From Ferruginibacter sp. (GTDB lineage Bacteria > Bacteroidota > Bacteroidia > Chitinophagales > Chitinophagaceae), in the NCBI GenBank assembly GCA_019638635.1, contig JAHBTM010000002.1:40914-104913 (forward strand): DNA of 64,000 bases. The letters are read 5' to 3'. Numbering within the stretch: position 1 is the stretch's first letter; every line of letters starts with the position of its first letter. Below the pieces are notes generated by a model that was given only the letters and a program-made list of their open reading frames with translations, did not search any database and was not told where the DNA came from. Both the position numbers and the translations under genes were made by a program. This document shows positions 24,369 to 32,876 of this stretch, one piece after another.

Positions 24369-25370
24369 CTATTGTATTTCTCCCAAAAGAGTTTGGTGGT
24401 TAATTCTCCATTCCTCTGATTCCGATAGAACAATAGAATATCTCACATCTCCAACACCGATAGGGATTTGATTTTCAGTTATTCTTGGGAAATTATCCGT
24501 AACTCGGTATATATTTACTTGACGAATAGTGTAACCTCTCTCATCATAAAGAGGTTTGTGAATATCATAATATCCAGATTCCAATAATTTCAGCTTAAAT
24601 AGGTTGGAAGCCATTGTGTTATCATTCAATAATTCCGAAACTGCGTCAATTAGTATATTCAATGATTCACCGTTTCCCACTCTTACATCTAGCGAAAGAT
24701 GAAATAAAAATATTTTTTCAATGATGGAATCGTCTAACTGTCTTTCACTCGTGATATGAATTTTTTGATGATTGTTACCGTGTGTAGTTTTTACTTCAAC
24801 TGCCCAATTTGAGTATTGAAAATCTTGAATAGACTTTTCTGGGCCAAGCCAAGATTTAATACAATAGTTTTTATCCGAATTATTAGTCAAGAAAAATCGT
24901 AAAAAATAAATTTCACCGTAAAGCCCCCTTTGTGCTTCGTCTGATAAACCTTGTTTACCAACCTTTTCAAACAAAGACTGCCATTTAGCCAAACGCTCCA
25001 ATAGTTTTTCTACTAAGGTTTGTTCTGTGGACACGTCTGATACTCCAAATATCAAATCTTCGCAAAGCGTAGAGAAAATATCTTTGTGCTGTTTGTTTAG
25101 TAAAAGAATTAGTAAAAATTTCTTCGATTTATCTCTTTCATCTGGTAGCGTTTCAATCTTGATGTCTTTGAGTTTATTCCATTGATTTTCATAAAATGGG
25201 AATGCTGCACTTATTCTAAATGCAATGCACCTTAATTTTTCTGGAGCTTTTAATGCAATAAAAACATCAGGCAGTACCTCTGCCGAATACCTCTTATAAA
25301 GTAAACCTGAATGATTGGAAGTTTCACTCTCTAATCCAACCCAAATATTTTCAATCTTCGTCATCTCCAT
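24369..25370 (-). CDS. PD-(D/E)XK motif protein (DUF4420), candidate nuclease of defence operon
   Basis: A 333-residue protein starting MEMTKIENIWVGLE. Residues about 150-200 contain RGLYGEIYFLRFFL, then WLGPEKSIQDFQ and WAVEVKTTHG, which together form a PD-(D/E)XK nuclease core: Glu in the first helix, Asp in DFQ, and Glu-x-Lys in EVK. This is the DUF4420 family, seen almost only beside Z1 and AIPR genes in methylase-linked defence loci. The start overlaps the 3' end of the Z1 gene by 20 nt (alternative ATGs at 25364 and 25397). It is the likely DNA-cutting effector of the system, but substrate and activation are unproven. Confidence 0.82.
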   Translation of the reverse strand: MEMTKIENIWVGLESETSNHSGLLYKRYSAEVLPDVFIALKAPEKLRCIAFRISAAFPFYENQWNKLKDIKIETLPDERDKSKKFLLILLLNKQHKDIFSTLCEDLIFGVSDVSTEQTLVEKLLERLAKWQSLFEKVGKQGLSDEAQRGLYGEIYFLRFFLTNNSDKNYCIKSWLGPEKSIQDFQYSNWAVEVKTTHGNNHQKIHITSERQLDDSIIEKIFLFHLSLDVRVGNGESLNILIDAVSELLNDNTMASNLFKLKLLESGYYDIHKPLYDERGYTIRQVNIYRVTDNFPRITENQIPIGVGDVRYSIVLSESEEWRINHQTLLGEIQ

Positions 25371-28038
25371 AATCTTCAAAATCTTCTTCAACCACATCAA
25401 ATCTGTCTAGTAACTCCTCATTAACAGCATAAGATACTGGTGCGTTAAAATTACTTTTCGGGAAACTTATTGCATAGCCAACAAATGGGTTAGTTCCTTT
25501 TGGTAGGGGATATTTTTCAAGACTTTCTTCTGGGTCGAGTAAATATATTATTAATAATGGCTTTCTTGGGTCTCTTAATTCATTTCTAACTATTTGTCCA
25601 TTTGGATACATTGCGTCACCTTCTTTTTCTCTATGAAGATTGGTCAATTCCATTGCTCGTAATTTTTCAGCATCAGTAAAATCAACAAATTCGTCAGATG
25701 GACTTATTATATGAGATTTTCTTAAATAGTAAAGTTGTTCACTTGAATTCTTATCATCTTCTGTCCTTTTCCATTGACCGATAGAAACAGTATTATTACT
25801 AACGATAAAATGGGAGTTGTTTTTAGCATTTGGTTTTGACATTAAGGCAACTCTCCAATCGGTTAGTTCTCCATTTCGCAATTGAGTAGTAATAAACTGA
25901 ATTATTTTCCTAGGTTCTGCTTTTTTAAGGTTTTCAACGGATTGAATTCCATCAAAAAAGTTGATGACTTGTTCAGCTGGGATATCATACCAAACAAAAG
26001 CATTTGGTTTAGGAACAAAATTAGCTGGTAACCCTGATATAAATTTTTGAGTGTTCCTAAGGTTATTGTCAATAGTCGAAATATCTTTTTTAAACTCGTA
26101 AGATTCGACCAATCTACCTGCCCAGGAAATTTGAACCGTAATTGCCGAACGCATTTTATTAGTTGCTGAGATTTGAAGAACTCCAGGGTGTGTTCTAACT
26201 TTTAGAGCATATTGTTCTGGCGTTGAACCAGCTATGTCTGACATATAATCAAATTCTTCTCTAAGTTCTTCTGAGGCAAGTGTAATATGACAAAACCACT
26301 CATTCAATTCTCTACTTGTAAAAAGTCTGCATAAGTCAACATACCCACTTCTATAACCAAACCAACGCCCCATTTGCATCAAAGTGTCATACATTTTTGA
26401 TGCTCTTAAATAATAACTAACTGAAAGTCCCTCTAAAGTCAAACCTCTTGAAAGTTTATTACCACCAACTGCAATTACTGAAAGTCCATTTTTGTGGTCG
26501 AAATAGTCTAATGCTTCTCCTGAACCTCCGTGAATAGATTTAACTTCAATACGTGATGCAGCATCATTCAAATGCTGTAAAACTTCACTCCATTTATGAA
26601 CCTGAATTTGAGAATCTAAATTTTTGAGTTCTGAATCAAGAATTTGTTGAGAAACAGAAATATAAGATTTATATCCGTTTTCATCCTGTTCAAATGTTGA
26701 TTTTAATTCATCCAATATTACTGCATCATTTTGGTCGATCCCTCTTCGGTAATAAATGAATTGATTAGAAACTAATTCTGCGATATGGTCTTGCCAACGC
26801 ATAAAACGGGAAACGTGGATAAGCATTGAATTATGAACCATTGTTTGCCCTCTTAATCTTCTAATAGCGCAAGTGATTATAAAACAACGAATAGCCCTTT
26901 TCAAAGATTCAGGTAAAGATGATGGTAATTGATCATCTTTTTTATGTCTATCAGGAACAAATCCACTGTAGTCATTTATCCTGTTTACTATAGGTAAAAC
27001 TGTATTTGAAGCCCCATCTTCTTCCAATGGACTAAATCCAAATACTTTTTCTGGTCCAATATAGTTTGAAGGAGCTGGGATATTTTTTATAAAGTTCCTT
27101 GGGAATAAATTTTGGTCATCCAATGGAATAAAAATGTTAGCAAAAGGAGTAGCTGTATAACCAACATAAGCATTCTTTCCAAATAGATTTAGAATTTGAG
27201 TAATCCAGCCATTAATAGAACTTTGTCTTTCAGGGTCGTTTGAAATGTTAATAGAAGCATTGTCTGCTTCGTCATCTATAAGTAAGAGTGATTTATTACG
27301 AATTACTCTTCCTAATTCATTGTCTTCATTTGCTTGAGCTGCAAGCCATTGATGTATTCTTCTGAGTACGTGTGGATTTTTCTTTATTACTGCAACAATT
27401 GGTTCAGAAGTATTGAAGTTTATACCTAGGGCATTTGCCGCTCCTTGAGTAAAATCACCTTTTTCAATGCTAGAAGTTAGAGAATGAGCAACAATAGGCG
27501 AACCAAAGTAGGGGTCACCAACACCTATTTGAATACTTCTCTGATCAAAAGCTCTTGTATGTTGCGTATCAAATCCTAAAAAACTTTCGTCAATTCTTAG
27601 TTGCGTTTGGCTTCTTAAATTATTATGAATTCCAGCCATAATAATTATTAATTTGAATCCAGCATCAGCAGCTTTACAAACGAGACCAGTATAATTTGCT
27701 GTTTTTCCTGATTGAACTTGTCCAACAACTAAACCTTTCTTATTTATCGTGATTTTCAGTGATGGATCAAATAAATTATCAAGAATGCTATCTGTAAGTC
27801 TATCTAGCTTGTTTATAACTTCTGGTGCAAAATTCTTTTCTATTTCGAGGTACTCTCTATATCTACCCCAAAAACCATTTGAAAAATCTAATTCAGCTCT
27901 TTTCTCATTTAACCAAGGTAAGTTTTCATCAGCTTTTTCAATTGACCTAAATTCATCTTGACGAATTGTGTAAAGTTCTTCAATTCTTCTTACAAGCATT
28001 TCACGGTTTTCATTTATGAAATACTTCATTTTAAGCAC
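25351..28038 (-). CDS. Z1 domain protein, superfamily 2 helicase-like ATPase of defence operon
   Basis: An 895-residue protein as read from GTG at 28038. SF2 motifs are visible: Walker A GLVVGQVQSGKTANYTGLV (residues about 102-120), Walker B LLLIDDEADNASIN (about 249-262), motif III-like YVGYTATPFANIF (about 289-301) and the arginine-finger region MQMGRWFGYRSGYVDLCRLF (about 563-582). The Z1 domain (PF10593) occupies about 380-620. These proteins are thought to be DNA translocases in MORC-linked restriction systems. The N terminus is uncertain: 26 further in-frame codons upstream look protein-like (SSYTREEIEDAVDEVL) and would join the overlapping ATG at 28117 if one A were removed from an A6 run. 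Confidence 0.85.
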   Translation of the reverse strand: MLKMKYFINENREMLVRRIEELYTIRQDEFRSIEKADENLPWLNEKRAELDFSNGFWGRYREYLEIEKNFAPEVINKLDRLTDSILDNLFDPSLKITINKKGLVVGQVQSGKTANYTGLVCKAADAGFKLIIIMAGIHNNLRSQTQLRIDESFLGFDTQHTRAFDQRSIQIGVGDPYFGSPIVAHSLTSSIEKGDFTQGAANALGINFNTSEPIVAVIKKNPHVLRRIHQWLAAQANEDNELGRVIRNKSLLLIDDEADNASINISNDPERQSSINGWITQILNLFGKNAYVGYTATPFANIFIPLDDQNLFPRNFIKNIPAPSNYIGPEKVFGFSPLEEDGASNTVLPIVNRINDYSGFVPDRHKKDDQLPSSLPESLKRAIRCFIITCAIRRLRGQTMVHNSMLIHVSRFMRWQDHIAELVSNQFIYYRRGIDQNDAVILDELKSTFEQDENGYKSYISVSQQILDSELKNLDSQIQVHKWSEVLQHLNDAASRIEVKSIHGGSGEALDYFDHKNGLSVIAVGGNKLSRGLTLEGLSVSYYLRASKMYDTLMQMGRWFGYRSGYVDLCRLFTSRELNEWFCHITLASEELREEFDYMSDIAGSTPEQYALKVRTHPGVLQISATNKMRSAITVQISWAGRLVESYEFKKDISTIDNNLRNTQKFISGLPANFVPKPNAFVWYDIPAEQVINFFDGIQSVENLKKAEPRKIIQFITTQLRNGELTDWRVALMSKPNAKNNSHFIVSNNTVSIGQWKRTEDDKNSSEQLYYLRKSHIISPSDEFVDFTDAEKLRAMELTNLHREKEGDAMYPNGQIVRNELRDPRKPLLIIYLLDPEESLEKYPLPKGTNPFVGYAISFPKSNFNAPVSYAVNEELLDRFDVVEEDFEDYGDDED

Positions 28039-28109
28039 TTCATCAACGGCATCTTCAATTTCTTCTCTTGTATAAGATGAGCTGTCGGATGTTCTTAATA
28101 GGGTCTTTT

Positions 28110-29591
28110 TTACTCATTGATTAAAAATTCAATATATTCTGGATAGAAATTATATGGTTCAGTATTTAGAATTCTTGCTTTTGCTTTTTCAATTGAAAGA
28201 CCACTTTCTACAAATCCGTTAAAAAGTTTTTGCATTGTCTCCTTTATAGCATTGTGGTCTATACCTTCAAATGGTTGCCCGTGTGGTTTTTCATTTTCGC
28301 TTTCTTGAAGCGTGATTAAAGGCACAGGTATCGTTTCCTCAATGAACTGAATTACTTTATCAATTTCTTTTTTTAAATCGCCTGATTTAGAAAGCAATTC
28401 ATTTAAAAGCGGGTGATTCCGATTTATTTTATAGAATCTTTTACCGTGCCTAGCTCTTTCTTCCCAAAACGGAAAATATTCATCCGAAGCCAATTTTCTT
28501 TTAAGCACCTTGCCTTTGTGTCTATAAACCTCTACGGCTTGATTTCTAACATCTTTTGCTAGTGCAAGAATTTGTTCACGGTAAATTGAAGGAGGTCTGG
28601 CGATAGATTTCTTGATGTCAATTTGCCAGTCATCATCAAAATTATTTGGTAAGTCAATTTGAATTCTACAAAGGTCATAGTGTCCTTCTTTTTTAAAAAG
28701 ACCAAGCCAATCGCCAGCAACTAACAATCTGCGATTTCTATAAACATAGAAACCTTGATGAGCTGTCCAACTTTCTTTTGGCCCTTTTCCATAATTATAT
28801 TGTTCTGCTGTAAGTTTCGACCGGTGTGGAAGTACAAAACCTTTAATCTTTATTGAACCACCTTCTAATCTAGTCTCGGGTTTGCTTTGTAAATTATCTA
28901 TTCCAATCATAAATGGATCCCAAGATTTTATTTCCCTCTCACGTAAATAGATTTTCAATCCTTCATCCATATATCTATGAAAAACCATAGATAAGTGAGA
29001 TTTTACCGAATCCATTATTCCTAGAAACTTGCTTCTTGCTTCTTCACTATCTTCTGAAGTATCCTTTGTAAGTCTATCCAAATCCCACCAAATTACACAA
29101 GTGCCTATCTCAACAGTTTCTATTTTCTTAGCCCAGCTTTCTTCGTTAGGAATGTATCTAATTAGTTTCCATACTTTTTCTTGATTAACATAGTCCAAAT
29201 CCCAAGTCCAAAAAACAGGCTTGTAACCATTAGCTTTTGAGAAAACAGTAAATTTTCTTGATTGCGAAAATGAAGCAGTTTTTAAGCCTAAACCAAAACG
29301 ACCTAAATCATCTCGATTTCTTTCATCTAATGGATTTTTGCTTCCAGGACGCATAGCTTGAATGAGTTGTTCATTATTCATCCCAGTGCCATCATCTAAA
29401 ATAGACAATGTTGTGTTTGAACCTTTCCAATCGTAATCAATCCATATATTTTTCGCTCCAGCAGTTATAGAATTATCAATAATGTCAGCAATAGCAGTTT
29501 CAATAGAATAACCAATCGCACGAAAGGTTTCAATCATTGAGCTTGCTTCTGGTTCTGCGGAAGTGGATGGTATGTTGTTGTAGTCAATCAT
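28110..29591 (-). CDS. MORC-like GHKL ATPase of defence operon
   Basis: A 493-residue ATPase of the GHKL superfamily. The Bergerat fold motifs are clear: N box AIADIIDNSITAGAKNIWID (about residues 34-53), G1 ILDDGTGMN (about 66-74) and G2 DLGRFGLGLKTASFSQSRKF (about 95-114). The architecture, an N-terminal GHKL domain followed by an S5-like region with a conserved WTAHQGFYVYRNRRLL segment (about 278-293), corresponds to the prokaryotic paraMORC proteins described in restriction-modification neighbourhoods. ATP-driven dimerisation probably clamps DNA and signals to the helicase or nuclease. It overlaps the preceding DUF3883 gene by 8 bp. Confidence 0.85.
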   Translation of the reverse strand: MIDYNNIPSTSAEPEASSMIETFRAIGYSIETAIADIIDNSITAGAKNIWIDYDWKGSNTTLSILDDGTGMNNEQLIQAMRPGSKNPLDERNRDDLGRFGLGLKTASFSQSRKFTVFSKANGYKPVFWTWDLDYVNQEKVWKLIRYIPNEESWAKKIETVEIGTCVIWWDLDRLTKDTSEDSEEARSKFLGIMDSVKSHLSMVFHRYMDEGLKIYLREREIKSWDPFMIGIDNLQSKPETRLEGGSIKIKGFVLPHRSKLTAEQYNYGKGPKESWTAHQGFYVYRNRRLLVAGDWLGLFKKEGHYDLCRIQIDLPNNFDDDWQIDIKKSIARPPSIYREQILALAKDVRNQAVEVYRHKGKVLKRKLASDEYFPFWEERARHGKRFYKINRNHPLLNELLSKSGDLKKEIDKVIQFIEETIPVPLITLQESENEKPHGQPFEGIDHNAIKETMQKLFNGFVESGLSIEKAKARILNTEPYNFYPEYIEFLINE

Positions 29592-30351
29592 TTATTCCTT
29601 GTAATTCGATATTGGAAACACTCCACTGCACTTGGACTGTTTGAATTATATTCTTTTTTGGATTTAATTTTGAAAATGGGTCATTGATGAAGGAAATTTC
29701 AGGGGAATCATTGATATTAGACACAAGACAGACTGTATATTTTGTTCTTTGCTGTTTAGCAGTTTCCCATTCTTTATTTGTAAAGAGAAGTCCACCTATA
29801 TTACTAGCAAGTCCTTTAACTTCAATAAAATGTTGATATGATTTAGTTTTAATTTCAAAATCATATCCACATCCTAAATCTCTTGTATCAATCAACTCAC
29901 CCGCAAAAGGCAAATTATTTAATTTATGATATTTGATAAAAAATTGTTCAGCTTTTTTTCCTGTTGGACCTCTTAGTATAAAAATCGGATTAGTAATGAC
30001 TTCATTTTCTGAGTTATCTATTTCAGGCAAATCAATTTTATTCCCATTTATAATTTCCACTGCTATTTGTCTAATATCAAATTCCTCCAACTGCTCAAAT
30101 AGGGAAATAATATTTGAAATTGTTTTTCTTGGTTGTCTCTGATACCAACCTGCTCTATGTCCGTGAAATGGATCAAACTCATCTCTCCAATTTTTTATAG
30201 TATGTTTGTTAATTTGAAGCTTGTCAGATAAATCATCAAAAGCATCTTTCCAAGTTTTGTATCCTAAATTATTAACAGCTTCATCATTGAAGCGGGACAA
30301 ATAGTAAGAGACAACAATAGCTTGATCGTTATTTATCATTCTCCAAAGCAT
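29584..30351 (-). CDS. DUF3883 domain protein, second candidate nuclease of defence operon
   Basis: A 255-residue protein. The N-terminal half (to about residue 100) is helical with KLQINKHTIKNWRDEFDP, a helix-turn-helix-like stretch. The C-terminal half is a DUF3883 domain: GKKAEQFFIKYHKLNN, then LGCGYDFEIKTKSYQHFIEVKGLAS with the Asp ... Glu-x-Lys spacing of a PD-(D/E)XK nuclease core, and TNKEWETAKQQRTKYTVCLV. DUF3883 domains recur in restriction and defence proteins. It overlaps the methyltransferase gene by 23 bp (11 bp if the in-frame ATG at 30339 is used) and the MORC-like gene by 8 bp. It may bind or cut target DNA. Unproven. Confidence 0.8.
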   Translation of the reverse strand: MLWRMINNDQAIVVSYYLSRFNDEAVNNLGYKTWKDAFDDLSDKLQINKHTIKNWRDEFDPFHGHRAGWYQRQPRKTISNIISLFEQLEEFDIRQIAVEIINGNKIDLPEIDNSENEVITNPIFILRGPTGKKAEQFFIKYHKLNNLPFAGELIDTRDLGCGYDFEIKTKSYQHFIEVKGLASNIGGLLFTNKEWETAKQQRTKYTVCLVSNINDSPEISFINDPFSKLNPKKNIIQTVQVQWSVSNIELQGIND

Positions 30352-31591
30352 TAAATAATTCTTCTGCTATTTTTTTTGCCATTAAAGGTGGTACAGCATT
30401 CCCAATTTGTTTAAACGCAGCGGTTCTAGTTGCACCTTCCTTTTCGCCTTCAAAATAATAATCATCTGGAAAAGATTGTAGTCGTGCTGCTTCTCTTACA
30501 CTGATTGATCTATTTTGCTTACTATCAGGATGAATATAATAATGACCATCTTTGGCAATATGGGCAACTACTGTTTGAGAGTAGGGTAAATCAGAAGCAA
30601 CCACCTTAAATCTGTCAAAAAATGAAGTGCGATTTTGATGGGTCTTTAATCTTTCTGGTAAATCATTGTAGTTTAATCGTTCTTGTTTTTTATCCCATTT
30701 CTGAACGGCAATTTTATAAATTTTTTTATCTTGCTCTCTATGGGGTCTAGCCATATGTTGAGTTAAAATGTCAATACCATTGCGTAAAGCGTAAGATTTT
30801 AAGTATTCCGTTGTTTCAGTTTTGTATTTTAAAAATCTGTCTATACCTTCACCAGCTTTTATTACAGGCAAATCGTCCAGTAAATCTTTAACTAAATAGT
30901 TGCTTTCAATTGCAATTTCCTCCAAGTTTGGAATGCGAATCTTTTTATTTTTTTTCCAACCAAGAATGATTATTCGTTTTCTATTTTGCAATACGCCAAA
31001 GTTCCTTGCTTCAAGCGTATGCAGTTTTATTTGATAGCCTTTTTTGTTAAAAATCTTTTCCATCTCTTCGAGATAGTGTCCACCTTTAGCAGACTTTAAT
31101 CCCAAAACATTCTCAAAGACGAAAATTTTAGGTTTATATCTCTCTAAATATTCAGCATATTGAATAAAGAGGTAATTTCTTGGGTCACCTTCCATTTTGG
31201 TTTTAGACCGCGAACGTCCAACCAATGAATATGCTTGGCAAGGTGGTCCGCCAATAATTAAATCAACCTTTCTTTTTCCTAGGCTTTTCCTTATTTGCTG
31301 ATGTATAGTTTCATTGTGTTCATCACCAATTGGAAGGTTAATAACAGCTTCCAACATGTCTTTTGGTACACTTAAATATAACTGCTCACGAGTTATCTCA
31401 CCTTTTAGATAGGAAATATAGATTTTGTAGTTGTTGTTAGCTTTTAAGTAATGGTAAGCTGCTCTTGTTCTCAGAGTATTACAAGCAGAATTTTCAATTT
31501 CAACGTGAGCAATAGGCTCAAAACCAGCTTGGATAAAGCCTTCTGAAAGTCCTCCTGCTCCTGCAAATAAATCTATGAAATTGTAAGTCAT
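30329..31591 (-). CDS. DNA (cytosine-5-)-methyltransferase, first gene of defence operon
   Basis: A 420-residue C5 methyltransferase, full length, that would mark host DNA. Motif I is FIDLFAGAGGLSEGFIQAGF (SAM binding), motif IV is LIIGGPPCQAYSLVGRSRSK with the catalytic Pro-Cys, motif VI is FVFENVLGLKSAKGG, motif VIII is LQNRKRIIILG, and motifs IX-X are SVREAARLQSFPDDYYFEG and FKQIGNAVPPLMAKKIAEEL. The target recognition region (about residues 240-330) is variable and gives no specificity. It opens a six-gene co-directional operon. The gene is more A+T-rich than flanking housekeeping genes, consistent with acquisition by transfer. Confidence 0.93.
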   Translation of the reverse strand: MTYNFIDLFAGAGGLSEGFIQAGFEPIAHVEIENSACNTLRTRAAYHYLKANNNYKIYISYLKGEITREQLYLSVPKDMLEAVINLPIGDEHNETIHQQIRKSLGKRKVDLIIGGPPCQAYSLVGRSRSKTKMEGDPRNYLFIQYAEYLERYKPKIFVFENVLGLKSAKGGHYLEEMEKIFNKKGYQIKLHTLEARNFGVLQNRKRIIILGWKKNKKIRIPNLEEIAIESNYLVKDLLDDLPVIKAGEGIDRFLKYKTETTEYLKSYALRNGIDILTQHMARPHREQDKKIYKIAVQKWDKKQERLNYNDLPERLKTHQNRTSFFDRFKVVASDLPYSQTVVAHIAKDGHYYIHPDSKQNRSISVREAARLQSFPDDYYFEGEKEGATRTAAFKQIGNAVPPLMAKKIAEELFNALENDK

Positions 31592-31610
31592 TTAATATTT
31601 TTCTTTGGTT

Positions 31611-31643
31611 CAAATTTACTTGTTTATTCTGTGCGTTGGCAAA
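31611..31643 (-). promoter_or_regulatory. Promoter of the defence operon
   Basis: On the minus strand TTTG (31640-31643), a 21-nt spacer and TAAATTTG (31611-31618), 20 nt before the methyltransferase ATG. The -33 element lies in the direct repeat at the base of the adjoining hairpin, so structure formation or recombination there would affect expression. Confidence 0.6.
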
Positions 31644-31719
31644 AATTCAGGCTCTTTTGCTTGCCAAGCGGTCGCCCGTGTGTTGGGGCAAGCAAATGCG
31701 CCTGAATGTGCGTTTGGCA
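31631..31719. repeat. Imperfect 63-nt palindrome framed by short direct repeats at the 5' end of the defence operon
   Basis: Two 21-nt arms, 31645-31665 (starting ATTCAGGCTCTTTTGC) and 31687-31707 (ending GCGCCTGAAT), pair at 19 of 21 positions around a 21-nt loop. The hairpin is framed by near-identical direct repeats GTGCGTTGGCA (31631-31641) and GTGCGTTTGGCA (31708-31719). GCGTTGG and TCAGGC also occur together at the left-hand hairpin (21952-22023), so the two ends look related. Possible roles: recombination site, methyl-sensitive operator, or remnant of the insertion event. Confidence 0.6.
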
Positions 31720-31821
31720 TTTTATTTCTTTCGTTCATTTTATTAATTGTAGTTGTCTTTTTTACACTGAGCGATAACTATTAGAATACTTTCTTCCCGT
31801 AATGATACAAGTACCTGAGGG

Positions 31822-32865
31822 TCAGTATACGTTCACCTCTCTTTCCAATGCAACGCCAAAGGTTTGCTGCACAGATTCAATGATGCGGTTGCTAAGCTCG
31901 AATATATCGGCACCCGACGCGTGGGCATGGTTCACCAGCACCAAGGCCTGCAAGGCATGGCATCCGGCATCCCCTTTTCTGTATCCTTTCCATGAAACAC
32001 CTTCTGCAGGTCCGCAATGCTCTATCAACCAACCGGCAGCCAACTTCACACGGCCAGTTTCTAATATATAACCCACTATATCCTGATGTTTTTCTTGCAG
32101 TGCATGAAAGGTGTCTGCACTCACTTCCGGGTTTTTAAAAAAACTACCGGCATTTCCAATCACAGCCGGATCAGGTAACTTGCCCATTCTTATTTTTATC
32201 ACGGCATCGGCAACGGCACGAATACTCAAATCCTTCACACCCATGTTTTCCAACTCCCGTGCAATGGCTCCGTATGAAATATTGTAATCCGGTTTTTTAT
32301 TGAGTTTGAGCGTAACCGATGTAATCACATATTTGTTTTTCCACTCTCTTTTAAACCGGCTTTCCCGATAACCGAATGCACAGTCATCTGCATACATGGT
32401 ATGCATCAATTGGTCCTGCACGTCCATCGCCGTTAAACAATGAAAAACATTTTTAATCTCCACACCATACGCGCCAATATTTTGCATGGGGGCTGCACCC
32501 GTGTTGCCCGGTATCAGTGCCAGGTTTTCAATTCCTGCATATCCGTGTTCAATGCAATACTCCACCAACTGATGCCATCGCACACCGGCACCGGCTTTAA
32601 CCCAAACGTATTGTTCATCCTCCTGCACCACATCCATACCCGGAATAGCGTTCAACAACACCAATCCATCTACATTTTTTGTAAATAGAATATTACTGCC
32701 TCCTCCTAAAATAAACAACGGACTTTTTATATCGCCAGCCCGTGCAAGGGTATTTCTTAAGGCATCTTCTGATTGTACTTCCGTGAACCATCTGGCATAC
32801 ACATCCATACCAAATGTATTGTGGCGCAACAATGATTTATTTTCTATCCATTCCATGTGGGTCAT
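31822..32865 (-). CDS. murB: UDP-N-acetylenolpyruvoylglucosamine reductase MurB
   Basis: A 347-residue FAD enzyme that reduces UDP-GlcNAc enolpyruvate to UDP-MurNAc with NADPH in peptidoglycan synthesis. The FAD domain shows LGGGSNILFT near residues 54-63 and IPGNTGAAPMQNIGAYG (about 122-138). The catalytic Ser is in GNAGSFFKNPEVS (about 237-249). The overall size and C-terminal domain fit the type I (E. coli-like) class. I prefer the ATG at 32865; a TTG at 32871 and an ATG at 32856 are alternatives. It starts 12 nt after the priA stop, so it is the last gene of a plsC-priA-murB run. Confidence 0.95.
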   Translation of the reverse strand: MTHMEWIENKSLLRHNTFGMDVYARWFTEVQSEDALRNTLARAGDIKSPLFILGGGSNILFTKNVDGLVLLNAIPGMDVVQEDEQYVWVKAGAGVRWHQLVEYCIEHGYAGIENLALIPGNTGAAPMQNIGAYGVEIKNVFHCLTAMDVQDQLMHTMYADDCAFGYRESRFKREWKNKYVITSVTLKLNKKPDYNISYGAIARELENMGVKDLSIRAVADAVIKIRMGKLPDPAVIGNAGSFFKNPEVSADTFHALQEKHQDIVGYILETGRVKLAAGWLIEHCGPAEGVSWKGYRKGDAGCHALQALVLVNHAHASGADIFELSNRIIESVQQTFGVALEREVNVY

Positions 32866-32876
32866 ATTCAATTCTT

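Noticed and set aside
21952-31719. Integron cassette flanked by attC sites
   Set aside because: The end hairpins are attC-like only in outline; no integron integrase is seen in the window and the GTTRRRY core is not clear.
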